Part shown: piece by piece, positions 1 through 7,158 of the stretch
How positions within the stretch are numbered: the stretch's first letter is position 1
How the letters are laid out: the number at the start of each line of letters is the position of its first letter
IMG/VR virus record: IMGVR_UViG_3300020147_000012
Coordinates: 1 to 50,910 of that record
DNA length: 50,910 nt
Direction: 5' to 3' (one strand)
From: a virus
Notes under the pieces: generated by a model
Database searches by the model: none
The model's input: only the letters and a program-made list of their open reading frames with translations
What the model was told of the DNA's origin: nothing
Translations under genes and position numbers: made by a program

Positions 1-290
1 TGTCTTTTGTTTTTCGCGGCTGCTTCTGATTCCTTCTTGTTGAGGGCTTCAGCGACAAGCCGTGCGAGCTTTTCCTCTTCAGGATTCTCGGTTGTTTTCT
101 TGATGCTGTTTTCAAGGGCTTCCTTGAGCGTTTCAACTTGGTCCTGAATGTCTTGTCGTTTCTTACGGTCGTCCTGGAGTTCAGACACAAGGTTGCTCTT
201 GTCAGCTTCAAGCTGTTTGATGCGTTCGATCAATTCCTGCTGTTCGGCGGTAGGCTGGGTGCCTTCGCCTGGTTTGTTTTCAATTGACAT
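1..290 (-). CDS. Scaffold-like protein, N-terminal part (gene crosses the contig ends)
   Basis: This is the first 96 codons of a gene whose remainder lies at 50387-50910. The start is ATG at 290. The encoded stretch is hydrophilic, rich in E, K and Q, and looks like a coiled coil from about residue 18 to 75. When joined through the copy at the right end the product is 227 residues. It lies between the portal side and the capsid gene, the usual place of a head scaffold, and its composition fits that role. The left copy has four T at bases 5-8 where the right copy has five; only the five-T version keeps the frame open. Function is inferred from position and composition; no catalytic motif is visible. 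Confidence 0.7.
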   Translation of the reverse strand, partial: MSIENKPGEGTQPTAEQQELIERIKQLEADKSNLVSELQDDRKKRQDIQDQVETLKEALENSIKKTTENPEEEKLARLVAEALNKKESEAAAKNKR

Positions 291-336
291 ATCTTTCCTT
301 ATCTTCCCTTAAAGTAATAACGGTATCCCTTGTTAA

Positions 337-449
337 CGTGGTTGAGTCCACGGGCGGGTGGGTCCGCCAAGTCGGAAAGTGCCGACACTACAACTACTTG
401 CATTAAGTAGTGTGACCGGACGGGGAGAACATGCTCCTCGTACCGTCAC
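337..449 (-). promoter_or_regulatory. Array of four to five consecutive hairpins in the scaffold-gene leader
   Basis: The 164-bp gap between the 98-residue gene and the scaffold gene is packed with inverted repeats. They are CGTGG/CCACG (337-352), GGCGG/CCGCC (353-368), GTCGG/CCGAC (371-386), CTACTT/AAGTAG (about 394-410) and a larger GTGAC...GTCAC stem enclosing GGAG/CTCC (about 412-449). They sit almost back to back on the transcript that also carries portal and capsid genes. No poly-T follows, so a simple terminator is unlikely. RNA processing, transcript stabilisation or translational control of the scaffold gene are possible roles. Confidence 0.6.
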
Positions 450-454
450 ATCAC

Positions 455-751
455 TTAATCTGATGCGTTTGCCTTATTGATTCGGGCTTTGTAAATCTTG
501 CCTAGGAAGTAGGCGACACGATGGTAGCCTCCTTTGACCATAGCCCGATCAATGTCAGTTACTACGTTGAAATATCGCTGCATGTCGAAGCCAAGGGTTT
601 CCCTCAAGTAATCGTCAATGCCTTCGATCTGGGCCAACTGAGCGAAGATCTGATCTTCGAACTTCTTATCAATCGTTACTTCCGTTGGGTTAGGCATGGC
701 CTCTGCCAGCATTATCAAAAGTTCTTCAACTGTGTATTTCTTAGTAGCCAT
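455..751 (-). CDS. Conserved-looking hypothetical protein next to portal
   Basis: A 98-residue, mostly helical, mildly acidic protein with no recognised motif. It starts at ATG 751, two bases after the portal stop, and is followed by the structured leader of the scaffold gene. Its place between portal and scaffold suggests a head-assembly accessory, but that is only positional. No Shine-Dalgarno sequence is visible, as for most genes here. Confidence 0.8.
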   Translation of the reverse strand: MATKKYTVEELLIMLAEAMPNPTEVTIDKKFEDQIFAQLAQIEGIDDYLRETLGFDMQRYFNVVTDIDRAMVKGGYHRVAYFLGKIYKARINKANASD

Positions 752-753
752 AA

Positions 754-2796
754 CTAACCCATCATTTCAGCTTGTAACTGTTCCATCTGGTTTGCGCCGC
801 CTTCACCGCTACGCATACCGCGCATGGTATTGTTGCTCATGTTTCCTTGAGGCAAGGTGCTTACACCACCGTCCATCATCGAAGCCTGAGCACCGTTCTC
901 AGCTTGCGGCTGAGGATTGAGAATATTCTTCGAAATGATCTTGGAAGGATCGTCGCCCATCTTTTCGGCGGTCTGAGCAAGAAGCTCTTCGCGGTCGATG
1001 AGATCTGGGAAGAAGGAAAGATAGACGCGAGCCTTCTCAAGCTGCATGGCCTTTTCTGATTCCTTAGTGTGTTCGTTCTTAGGATTGGCGACCATCATGA
1101 CATCAAGCTCAAGGTTCCTGATGTAGTCAGGACGGATAGCCATGATCTCAATATCCTTGCCGGTTTCAGCCTTGTAGATAGCTGTGCGGGCCTTCAATTC
1201 TTCTTTGGTAGGCATCTCCTCCTTGTTGCGGTAAAATTCGATGATCTTGCCGCCACGCTTGCCGGATGACATCGTGACACCTTTCATCTTGAAAACGTTG
1301 AAAGCCTTGCTGGTTTCCTTAGCAGAACCTTCGCCCATGATCGCTTCAACAACCGGATACTCAGGATCGGTCCAGAATTGGAGGATGTTTTTAGCACGCA
1401 AGAATGACTTGCGCTTGATGGAGTATTTGACCAGACGGCCGAACAAGCCGAGCATAGAGGCAACGCCCTCAGCGGCTACGCGGATTTCCTGAGCCGTAGT
1501 GCGGTCGCCAACACCGGCCACGCCTTGCTGAACGCGGTCGATAGAAGCTTCTTCCATGATCTTTCTCGTGTATTCGAGAATGTACTGGTGCCAGCCTGAC
1601 GGCGTTCCAAGGTCGAGTTTCATGTAAGCCTGGTTGATCGGCAGACCCTGAGTATCGACAGGAGTCCTGCGTCCAGGTCGGAGATAGTCGTCTTCGATTG
1701 AATCAAAGCCGTTGGTAAGCATCGGCGGGAAGATCGTCAAGAACGACTGGTCCAAAAGCATGTTGGTCAGCACGTTCAAAACGTCCTGCATCGTCTTCAG
1801 CTTGTCAGGGAGCGACTTGCCGTAGAAGAAGCCAGGCTCAATTATTTCAAAACGGCAATCGAAGAAAGGAAGATCCTTGTGCTCGAATGGCAGGGGAGAG
1901 ATCTTCATGCCAGCCGAAGTGATGACTGGATTCAGCCAGACACCGTTAGCGATAATGACGTACTCATCAGTATCCTTGTTGTAGTAACGGATGATCTCAA
2001 CTTCGCCTTCGGCAACGCCAGGGGAGATGTAATCGAGATACCACGGACGCTGTTCTTTCTCCCCAGGAGTAAAGAAGGGCTGGACCAGCGTCGAGCGTTC
2101 GAAGGAAGCAAACTGTTCCAAGAACTTCTGGTATGGCTGCGTTTGCCTCCAGAAGCAGTACGGCATGTCAGCGATCTTGCGGATGCCGACGGAAGAAGGG
2201 TAGAAGTCTTCAAGCTTGACCAGATCAGCATAGAGCTTATTGCACTTATAACTGCGGTCGCGGACCGTGACTTCGCCGTTGATCGAAACAACGTCGCGGT
2301 ACAGCTGCTCTTTCTTTTCATGACCCTCATAGCCAATAGCCGTTCCTTTGACTATCGCTTCGAGCAGGTAGTTGATAAGGAACTCCTCGTATTCAGCGAC
2401 CTCTTCTGAGTATTCATAGAGGTTCGTAATGATCTGGCCCTTGCGGATGTCTTCGTCGCCGCGGCCGACAAATTCAGCGATAGGCAAGACTTGGACAACC
2501 TTCCCAAGAACAGCCATGACCTTGTTGCGGGTGAACGGATCGTGGATGCGAGCTTGCCAGTCTTCAATGTCTTCACGGACATCGGTGTTAGTAGTAGTGC
2601 GATGTACCGAATCCTGGATGTAGTCGATCAGGTTCAGGCCGTCGAAATTTGCAAAGTTTCGATTGCGGTCTTCCGCTGAGTTAGTGAACTTGCGGAATAC
2701 TGCCTTGATTACTTCCTGCTCTTCTTCAGAAGGTATTACATTTGAAAAAACAACGCCCCCTTCTTTGAGGAGGGGGACGTTCTTTGTATCAGCCAT
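754..2796 (-). CDS. Portal protein (large, podovirus type)
   Basis: A 680-residue protein in the portal position, after the large terminase and before scaffold and capsid. Portals form a dodecameric ring at one capsid vertex through which DNA is packaged and ejected. Acidic N-terminal segments and a long helical region with an RVQQGVAG...TAQEI stretch (about residues 415-435) resemble portals of podovirus-like phages. The C-terminus is low-complexity, rich in Q, G and M. The length is above the 400-550 residues of many siphovirus portals and fits large portals with a barrel or clip extension. It has its own promoter (2829-2857) and a leader of about 26 bases with no Shine-Dalgarno sequence. 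Confidence 0.85.
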   Translation of the reverse strand: MADTKNVPLLKEGGVVFSNVIPSEEEQEVIKAVFRKFTNSAEDRNRNFANFDGLNLIDYIQDSVHRTTTNTDVREDIEDWQARIHDPFTRNKVMAVLGKVVQVLPIAEFVGRGDEDIRKGQIITNLYEYSEEVAEYEEFLINYLLEAIVKGTAIGYEGHEKKEQLYRDVVSINGEVTVRDRSYKCNKLYADLVKLEDFYPSSVGIRKIADMPYCFWRQTQPYQKFLEQFASFERSTLVQPFFTPGEKEQRPWYLDYISPGVAEGEVEIIRYYNKDTDEYVIIANGVWLNPVITSAGMKISPLPFEHKDLPFFDCRFEIIEPGFFYGKSLPDKLKTMQDVLNVLTNMLLDQSFLTIFPPMLTNGFDSIEDDYLRPGRRTPVDTQGLPINQAYMKLDLGTPSGWHQYILEYTRKIMEEASIDRVQQGVAGVGDRTTAQEIRVAAEGVASMLGLFGRLVKYSIKRKSFLRAKNILQFWTDPEYPVVEAIMGEGSAKETSKAFNVFKMKGVTMSSGKRGGKIIEFYRNKEEMPTKEELKARTAIYKAETGKDIEIMAIRPDYIRNLELDVMMVANPKNEHTKESEKAMQLEKARVYLSFFPDLIDREELLAQTAEKMGDDPSKIISKNILNPQPQAENGAQASMMDGGVSTLPQGNMSNNTMRGMRSGEGGANQMEQLQAEMMG

Positions 2797-2828
2797 TACG
2801 GACGTTAGGGAGTTAAAACTTAGTTATA

Positions 2829-2857
2829 ATTATACCACATATTAGATACAAAAGCAA
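2829..2857 (-). promoter_or_regulatory. Extended -10 promoter for portal/head operon
   Basis: Read on the minus strand it is TTGCTT, a 17-bp spacer and TATAAT preceded by TGTGG. Transcription should start near 2822 and run through portal, scaffold and, across the junction, capsid. Confidence 0.85.
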
Positions 2858-2860
2858 GAG

Positions 2861-3241
2861 CTATTTGACCCTAATCTGCTTGTAAGCGTCAACGGAATTT
2901 TTATTGAACTCCTTGTTGTTTTTGAGCATGTAAACTCGCTTCTTAAGAGTCTCCAGGGACTCCCAATAGCCTTCGACAAAGTTCTTGACCTTACGCGTTA
3001 ATTCGAACTGGTCCTCATATTCCTCGTAATAACGCTGGCTGATTAGCCTGATGTCCTTCTCTTCGATATCGTAGCCATGCTCAGGCATCTCTTTATAGAC
3101 CTCATGCACGTAGGCTTCTGGCCCGCCGCCGGTCCAATAGATCCGGTAGAAACCGTATTTGATCTTGAAAAACTTAAGGTGCGGAGAAATCTTCTTAGCC
3201 TCCCGCACGAGCCGTCTAAACCAATATGATCCTTCTGTCAT
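2861..3241 (-). CDS. Hypothetical protein between terminase and portal
   Basis: A 126-residue basic protein rich in aromatic residues (FRRLV, FYRIYW) in the first half and in charged helices in the second. It starts one base after the terminase stop, so it is translationally linked to it. I do not recognise the family. The location suggests a packaging or portal accessory role. The portal promoter lies just downstream of its stop. Confidence 0.8.
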   Translation of the reverse strand: MTEGSYWFRRLVREAKKISPHLKFFKIKYGFYRIYWTGGGPEAYVHEVYKEMPEHGYDIEEKDIRLISQRYYEEYEDQFELTRKVKNFVEGYWESLETLKKRVYMLKNNKEFNKNSVDAYKQIRVK

Positions 3242-3242
3242 C

Positions 3243-4883
3243 TTAATAACCTGTTACTCTGCCTTTGCGCTTGACCGTCGTGACGTTCTTGCGCTTGAAC
3301 TTGTCATAAGGAATCGCACGCCTGGCCGTGCCGTTTTCCAACCCAAGTGCCAGGTATTCCAAAGCCGAGCGATAGTGAGAGGTGTAGTCGTGCTTTGGCT
3401 TGTCAGACCTGACCTCTTCAAGACCGTGGCTTTTAACGCGAGGATAAGCGGCATTGATAAGGCAGAGGTCAAAATACTTAGTGCGGGGATTCTCATTGAG
3501 AAGTATCCCGTCCATAAGCAAGCGTTTGGTTGCGCTCTTGCGGACCTTAAATTCTTTCCAAGCCTCATTGAAGTTGATGATGATGCCGTGGTTCTTAAGC
3601 ACGTCCATTACAGATTCGTCTGACACCTGGTTCTGGAAGCGACCCGCAGGGTCGCCAAAATGTGTACCACGTTTCCAATACTTGTGGCTTTCGATTATTT
3701 CAAGTTCGTCTTTCGTATAGATATAGCCGTCACTCGGCACGATGCCGGTAACGAATGGGATGTAGAAGTCGATGTTCTTGCCGGTGTTCCGGTACACGTC
3801 GATGATCCTGAGCTTGCCGGTTCGATCCGGCTGCGCCCAGATGATGCCGGTGTCGTCGGTCTTGCCGAAGTCCCAGCCAACATAAAGCGGCATGTCAGCA
3901 TCATAAGGGAACCAGCCCTCAGTGACGTTGGCCTCATTCCATTCAGGGTAAACACGGCCCTCCTTGGACTTGCTGTAAGAGATGTCGAGTTCCTGGGCCA
4001 CTTCTTCTTCGGTGCGGCGAGCACACTCATAGTCGTACCAGAACTGATCTTTCAGCGGATGCTCCTTCCAATGGAGAGTCATCACGTCGATGCCCGAATC
4101 CCGAAGCATGGCGAAGTAGTTATAGCCATCAGGCGTAGAGTTGGCGATGCGGCAAGAGGTTGAGTCGCCGCAAGCTTCCCACGCATCTTTGGCGTAGTCC
4201 CAGAAACCCAACTCGTCGAAAAGGATAGCAGTCTTACGAGAACCGCGGCCGAAGGACGGGTTCATCGTGTCACCGGCAATAAGGTTGTTATTGGCTGGGT
4301 TAACCAGCTTAAGCTTAGTCCTGTGCTTGTCAGGATTGTACTTGGCAGGTAAAAGCCACTTCGGCAAATTATTGAGAGCGTAGTCGATCTTGCCAAACAG
4401 GGAGTCGTCGGTACGGTCGTCAACCAGCTTTTCCTTGTAGGAACCAACCAGGATGTTGACGCCATCGCGGAAGAGCCAGTACCAAATAGGAACCCAAACG
4501 AACACGAGCCACGAGATACCCATGTCTCGGGACTTCTCAAACAGGCCGTCGCGTGAACCGTCGATGTGCTCAATCAGCCACTTGATAGCCCGCTCCTGAT
4601 AGCCGAAGGTTATGAAAGGGAGATGGTGCGGGGCGTGCTCAGGACGCGGGTCGAAAGTCCAGGCAAAGTTATTGATGAAAAACAAACAGCCCTCAATAGG
4701 ATTGTCGGGTCGCTGGCACAAGTACCAGATATAGGAGCGAGCCTCCAAGCTACGGTTGGCGGCATCGTTCATCTGCAAACGCTGAATTAGCTTCTCCTGG
4801 TAATCAGGGGAGCGTAGATAGTCTTCGAATTGCTTCTTTCGACGTTCAGCTTCCAGCCGTTGCTGCTCTGCGGTAATTCCCAT
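3243..4883 (-). CDS. terL: Terminase large subunit (packaging ATPase-nuclease)
   Basis: A 546-residue protein with both terminase domains. The ATPase part has a deviant Walker A (EKSRDMGIS, residues 116-124), a Walker B ending in DE (AILFDE, 219-224) and a coupling-like STP (249-251). The RNase H-like nuclease part has the first acidic residue in GWDFG (D338) and a later HFGDPAGR (D411). It drives DNA into the prohead through the portal and cuts concatemers. It is preceded on the same transcript by tRNA-Met. The start ATG at 4883 lacks a Shine-Dalgarno sequence. The small subunit candidate lies upstream at 5793-6365, separated by tRNAs and a plus-strand gene. Confidence 0.95.
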   Translation of the reverse strand: MGITAEQQRLEAERRKKQFEDYLRSPDYQEKLIQRLQMNDAANRSLEARSYIWYLCQRPDNPIEGCLFFINNFAWTFDPRPEHAPHHLPFITFGYQERAIKWLIEHIDGSRDGLFEKSRDMGISWLVFVWVPIWYWLFRDGVNILVGSYKEKLVDDRTDDSLFGKIDYALNNLPKWLLPAKYNPDKHRTKLKLVNPANNNLIAGDTMNPSFGRGSRKTAILFDELGFWDYAKDAWEACGDSTSCRIANSTPDGYNYFAMLRDSGIDVMTLHWKEHPLKDQFWYDYECARRTEEEVAQELDISYSKSKEGRVYPEWNEANVTEGWFPYDADMPLYVGWDFGKTDDTGIIWAQPDRTGKLRIIDVYRNTGKNIDFYIPFVTGIVPSDGYIYTKDELEIIESHKYWKRGTHFGDPAGRFQNQVSDESVMDVLKNHGIIINFNEAWKEFKVRKSATKRLLMDGILLNENPRTKYFDLCLINAAYPRVKSHGLEEVRSDKPKHDYTSHYRSALEYLALGLENGTARRAIPYDKFKRKNVTTVKRKGRVTGY

Positions 4884-4897
4884 CGTGACGGTAAAAT

Positions 4898-4971
4898 TGG
4901 TAGCGGGTCCATGATTCGAACATGGTCCTTCAGGTTATGAGCCTAACGAGGTGCCATTCCTCCAACCCGCC
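4898..4971 (-). tRNA. tRNA with CAT anticodon (Met or lysidine-Ile), CCA encoded
   Basis: A full cloverleaf: acceptor GGCGGGT/ACCCGCT (with a G1-U72 wobble), anticodon loop CTCATAA, T loop TTCGAAT and an encoded CCA. The anticodon stem TTAGG/CCTGA lacks the three G-C pairs of initiator tRNA, so elongator Met or Ile2 is likely. Base G1 lies 7 bases after the promoter -10, so the predicted transcription start is the mature 5' end. Confidence 0.93.
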
Positions 4972-4977
4972 AATAAT

Positions 4978-5006
4978 ATTATACCACATTTTGTAATATA
5001 TTACAA
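4978..5006 (-). promoter_or_regulatory. Extended -10 promoter for tRNA-Met and terminase
   Basis: Minus-strand TTGTAA, 17-bp spacer, TGTGG-TATAAT. The predicted start is about 4971, the first base of the tRNA, with terL next on the transcript. Confidence 0.88.
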
Positions 5007-5010
5007 GAGC

Positions 5011-5039
5011 TTGACATAACTCATGAATATAGCCATACT
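5011..5039 (+). promoter_or_regulatory. Promoter of the secreted protein gene (leaderless)
   Basis: A perfect TTGACA at 5011-5016, 17-bp spacer and CATACT at 5034-5039. The predicted start, 7 bases after the -10, is the A of the ATG at 5046. It lacks the TGTGG extension of the other promoters, suggesting a separate origin or a constitutive type. Confidence 0.8.
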
Positions 5040-5045
5040 GATTTC

Positions 5046-5420
5046 ATGAAGAAATTTATCGTCACGTTGGCCTTGGCTGGTGTCATAGCTGTGCCGGTTG
5101 CGTCACATGCACAGACTCCATCGCAAGATCAGATTAGACAGCTTCAACAGCAGGTTGCTTTACTCGTAACTTTACTCAATAAGTTAATGGCTGCTCAAAA
5201 CGGAAACGTTCAGGCGACCACAACAACTACGGTAACTGTCAAATCCCAACCGACCGCTCCTGAGGACGAAGAACAGACAACTATCGAGATCAAGACAGAG
5301 GAAGCAAAGCCCGTCGTGATCGAAAAGGCCCCAGAACAAATCCGAAGGGAAGAGGCTCAAGCGTACCACGACAGAACTGGTCAGTGGCCAAAGGGTTGGA
5401 GCGGAGGTGTCCAGCCATAA
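5046..5420 (+). CDS. Secreted Q/E/K-rich protein with signal peptide (moron candidate)
   Basis: A 124-residue protein with a clear Sec signal: MKK, a hydrophobic core (residues 5-19) and cleavage after SHA-QT (about 22/23). It continues with a coiled-coil stretch rich in Q and L (about 25-50), a T/V-rich linker, an acidic segment and a short tail ending in GWSGGVQP. It is the only plus-strand gene between the terminase subunits and has its own promoter and downstream terminator, as expected of a moron expressed independently of the lytic genes. The Q/L-rich segment after the signal resembles surface proteins of Patescibacteria. Possible roles are superinfection exclusion or envelope modification; function is unknown. 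Confidence 0.85.
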   Translation: MKKFIVTLALAGVIAVPVASHAQTPSQDQIRQLQQQVALLVTLLNKLMAAQNGNVQATTTTTVTVKSQPTAPEDEEQTTIEIKTEEAKPVVIEKAPEQIRREEAQAYHDRTGQWPKGWSGGVQP

Positions 5421-5422
5421 TG

Positions 5423-5494
5423 TTCCAGGTCATGGGTTCGAACCACAATTAACAGATCCAAAGTCTGTTGTCCTACCGATTAGACGAACCTGGA
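5423..5494 (-). tRNA. tRNA-Gln (TTG)
   Basis: Acceptor TCCAGGT/ACCTGGA, anticodon stem ACAGA/TCTGT with loop CTTTGGA (anticodon TTG), T loop TTCGAAC, discriminator A. CCA is not encoded. It lies just beyond the hairpin at 5501-5524, so its transcription needs read-through or an unseen promoter. Confidence 0.93.
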
Positions 5495-5500
5495 ATAAGA

Positions 5501-5524
5501 AAGCCCCCAAGAGGGGGCTTTTTG
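5501..5524. terminator. Bidirectional rho-independent terminator
   Basis: AAGCCCCC/GGGGGCTT with loop AAGA and T runs on both sides. On the minus strand it directly follows the stop of the 28-residue ORF; on the plus strand it closes the secreted-protein transcript. Confidence 0.8.
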
Positions 5525-5525
5525 T

Positions 5526-5612
5526 TTACTGGCAGCTATCGCACTGAGTACCCTCAGCAGGATCGCATACGCCCTCAACATTGCCCTCCTCTCGTGGTTC
5601 AATATCGCTCAT
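5526..5612 (-). CDS. Small acidic Cys-containing ORF (28 aa)
   Basis: ATG at 5612, stop at 5526, with a terminator hairpin immediately after the stop. The product is acidic with Cys at 16, 24 and 27 (CDSC near the end). It sits in the same minus-strand unit as the small terminase-like gene and tRNA-Asn. The fit between stop and terminator is the main support. Function is unknown. Confidence 0.45.
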   Translation of the reverse strand: MSDIEPREEGNVEGVCDPAEGTQCDSCQ

Positions 5613-5635
5613 GCTTTGAAAATTACCTGATAAGG

Positions 5636-5708
5636 CTGGCACGGCTGGATTCGAACCAGCGACCTATCCGTTAACAGCGGATTGCTACTACCACTGAGCT
5701 ACATGCCA
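5636..5708 (-). tRNA. tRNA-Asn (GTT)
   Basis: Acceptor TGGCATG/CGTGCCA, D arm with AGCTCAGTGGT, anticodon stem ATCCG/CGGAT around CTGTTAA (anticodon GTT), T loop TTCGAAT, discriminator G as usual for Asn. Confidence 0.93.
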
Positions 5709-5722
5709 TTGTTTACTTATGT

Positions 5723-5790
5723 CTCGAAGATGTTAAGATGAGCTTAAGGTTCTTCGAGAGGGAATCGGGGATAGCAGCTTCGGCTGCTAT
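5723..5790. repeat. Two intergenic hairpins between tRNA-Asn and the small terminase-like gene
   Basis: CTCGAAGA/TCTTCGAG (5723-5758) encloses a second stem TTAAG/CTTAA. A separate stem GATAGCAGC/GCTGCTAT with a TTCG loop follows at about 5770-5788. On the minus strand they lie just after the stop at 5793 and before the tRNA, so they could separate mRNA from tRNA; no T run follows on that strand. Confidence 0.55.
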
Positions 5791-5792
5791 TT

Positions 5793-6365
5793 CTATTTCG
5801 TCCGCTCTTTGTCCACCTGGACTTTCTCACGCATGGTCATCAGAGCCTCAAAAGCGGCCTCTGGTGTCATCTCCTTGTCGATCTTGGCATGGACCGCAAT
5901 ATGCTCCGTAGCTTCGCCCTTGAGGATCTGAGCCTTGTCAAAAGCCACGCCAGCGATCACGGCCAAGTCTTTGAACGTAACCTGGTCAAGTTTCTTCTTG
6001 GACTTGCCGACACGATCAAGCTTCATGTCGATAAGCCTGAACGATTTGTCGCGGATCGAAAGGACGACGTTCTTGATGTCGCCGTCGCCTTCGCGGCGTT
6101 CAGCCACGCTGGCCCCTTCGGCTACAATCGTAGGCTTGTTGATGCGCTGATTCATAGAATCGCACACCATCTTCACAACGTCAGGAGAGACACCGTACTG
6201 CTCGGGGTTGTTCTTAACCGCAGCGTAGATCTTATAGACGGCAGTTCGGATTGATCGGGGATTGCTGTAAACCTTGTCGAAACCGTAATCTATGCCGACT
6301 TGCAGCATTGGCTTAAGGGAGAGTGCCTTAAAGATTTCGACTTGTTTCTCGGGACCGAATTTCAT
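5793..6365 (-). CDS. terS: Probable terminase small subunit
   Basis: A 190-residue protein with an N-terminal helical, HTH-like region (about residues 27-70) and a C-terminal segment LAVIAGVAFDKAQILKGEAT that I associate with small-terminase-like proteins. Small terminases bind the packaging site and load the large subunit. The gene lies upstream of terL on the same strand, although tRNAs and a plus-strand gene intervene. The promoter -10 ends 7 bases before the ATG, so the mRNA is predicted to be essentially leaderless. Assignment rests on resemblance and position. Confidence 0.65.
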   Translation of the reverse strand: MKFGPEKQVEIFKALSLKPMLQVGIDYGFDKVYSNPRSIRTAVYKIYAAVKNNPEQYGVSPDVVKMVCDSMNQRINKPTIVAEGASVAERREGDGDIKNVVLSIRDKSFRLIDMKLDRVGKSKKKLDQVTFKDLAVIAGVAFDKAQILKGEATEHIAVHAKIDKEMTPEAAFEALMTMREKVQVDKERTK

Positions 6366-6372
6366 TTACAAC

Positions 6373-6401
6373 ATTATACTACAGATTTAAGAAAAAATCA
6401 A
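6373..6401 (-). promoter_or_regulatory. Promoter of small terminase unit (leaderless)
   Basis: Minus-strand TTGATT, 17-bp spacer, TGTAG-TATAAT. The predicted start falls within one base of the ATG at 6365. Confidence 0.82.
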
Positions 6402-6403
6402 TA

Positions 6404-6428
6404 GCAAAAAGACCCCAAAAGGGGTTGT
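6404..6428 (-). terminator. Rho-independent terminator (minus)
   Basis: CCCC-TTTT-GGGG followed on the minus strand by TCTTTTTG. It would end the tRNA-Trp/tRNA-Thr transcript before the small terminase promoter. Confidence 0.7.
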
Positions 6429-6507
6429 TATACAAGGACAAAAAGGCCATCTTCATAAACAGAGAGACTTATCCACAGGTTCTCCCTTTTTAGATGCCAA
6501 TTTTTCA

Positions 6508-6536
6508 CTCTTCCACCAAACCAAGTATGGTATACT
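6508..6536 (+). promoter_or_regulatory. Promoter-like site before the folded RNA
   Basis: TATGG-TATACT (6526-6536) matches the extended -10 used elsewhere; the -35 (CTCTTC) is poor. Confidence 0.5.
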
Positions 6537-6542
6537 CATGAA

Positions 6543-6705
6543 GAGGTCAGGCACGCAAAAAACGTCCTAATCTTCCCATTCAGAGGCGGCCACAGAACCC
6601 CCTAGGTGAACACATCTTTGCAAGATGTACAGCCGAAGCGGACCGGCTATTAAGTCACTGGTATCTGTTCTCTGATGGGAAGGTTCGGGCGTTTATTGCT
6701 TTTGT
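6543..6705 (+). ncRNA. Candidate structured ncRNA between the DnaA boxes
   Basis: A long outer helix pairs AACGTCC (6561-6567) with GGGCGTT (6687-6693) and AATCTTCCCAT plus CAGAG (6569-6585) with CTCTGATGGGAAG plus GTT (6670-6685). Inside are ACAGA/TCTGT, a perfect hairpin ACATCTT-TGC-AAGATGT and a stem AGCCG/CGGCT, giving a multi-branched fold. The outer helix is followed by TTTATTGCTTTTGTT, like a terminator. No ORF of note spans it. It does not match an RNA family I recognise. A primer or regulator of replication is one possibility given the flanking DnaA boxes. Confidence 0.5.
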
Positions 6706-6815
6706 TCCATCCACAGCTGATATGATTAGTATATCTTTTGTACATGTTTTGTACAACAAACGCTATATCGCTCTGTGGATAACCTCAACAGGTTTAAAAG
6801 GTGCAAATGAACTGA

Positions 6816-6891
6816 TGGGGCCGCTGGAAAGACTTGAACTCTCAACCCACGCTTTACAAAAGCGTCGCTCTACCAATTGAGCTACAGCGGC
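6816..6891 (-). tRNA. tRNA-Thr (TGT), CCA encoded
   Basis: Acceptor GCCGCTG/CAGCGGC, D arm GCTC-AATTGGTA-GAGC, anticodon stem ACGCT/AGCGT with loop TTTGTAA (TGT), T loop TTCAAGT, then C and CCA. The stop of the neighbouring 61-residue ORF overlaps its 5' end. Confidence 0.93.
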
Positions 6892-7067
6892 ATCATCAAC
6901 TCACGTTTCATTTCGCGGTAGTCACGTCTGGAAATAATCTCTCGGCCGATTGCGCCGCCATATTCCCAGCCACTGACTTTCTTACCGTTCAACCGCTTAC
7001 TCCTCACAAGTCTATATGCCTTCTTCTTATGTTTTCGTTTCCAGTTCATTGCACCGTAGTACGACAT
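6882..7067 (-). CDS. Small basic hypothetical protein
   Basis: A 61-residue, strongly basic protein (KRKHKKK near residue 10, RSKRLNGKK near 25), likely to bind nucleic acid. I chose ATG 7067 because it directly follows the stop of the 26-residue ORF; an in-frame upstream ATG (7112) would overlap that ORF. Its stop lies inside the tRNA-Thr 5' end. It is unlike any named family I can recall. Confidence 0.55.
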   Translation of the reverse strand: MSYYGAMNWKRKHKKKAYRLVRSKRLNGKKVSGWEYGGAIGREIISRRDYREMKRELMMPL

Positions 7068-7077
7068 AGTAGGCTGG

Positions 7078-7158
7078 CTAGTCCCAGGTGACGGGAGGCC
7101 CATTGTTTGCATCGTACTGCCTTAGAGATTGACTGATAGACCCAGGTATTAACGGCAT
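7078..7158 (-). CDS. Small ORF (26 aa) with a Shine-Dalgarno sequence
   Basis: ATG at 7158 is preceded by GGGAGG with a normal spacing, one of very few clear ribosome sites in this genome. The stop at 7078 lies 10 bases before the next ATG (7067), so the two look like an operon. The product contains PGSISQSL and ends in PPVTWD. Function is unknown. Confidence 0.45.
   Translation of the reverse strand: MPLIPGSISQSLRQYDANNGPPVTWD

Larger units (their letters stand above)
6469..6782. other. Candidate replication origin region: two perfect DnaA boxes
   Basis: TTATCCACA at 6469-6477 and its exact reverse complement TGTGGATAA at 6774-6782 flank 296 bp that contain a promoter-like site, a folded RNA candidate and an AT-rich stretch with TTTGTACATG/TTTTGTACAAC repeats (about 6738-6757). 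No gene covers the interval. The phage carries a primase-helicase but no initiator or polymerase, so recruitment of host DnaA here would make sense. Origin function is an inference. Confidence 0.45.

Noticed and set aside
6543-6705. Considered as 6S RNA, tmRNA or a hammerhead ribozyme.
   Set aside because: The fold is branched, lacks a tag ORF and tRNA ends, and has no CTGANGA...GAAA core.
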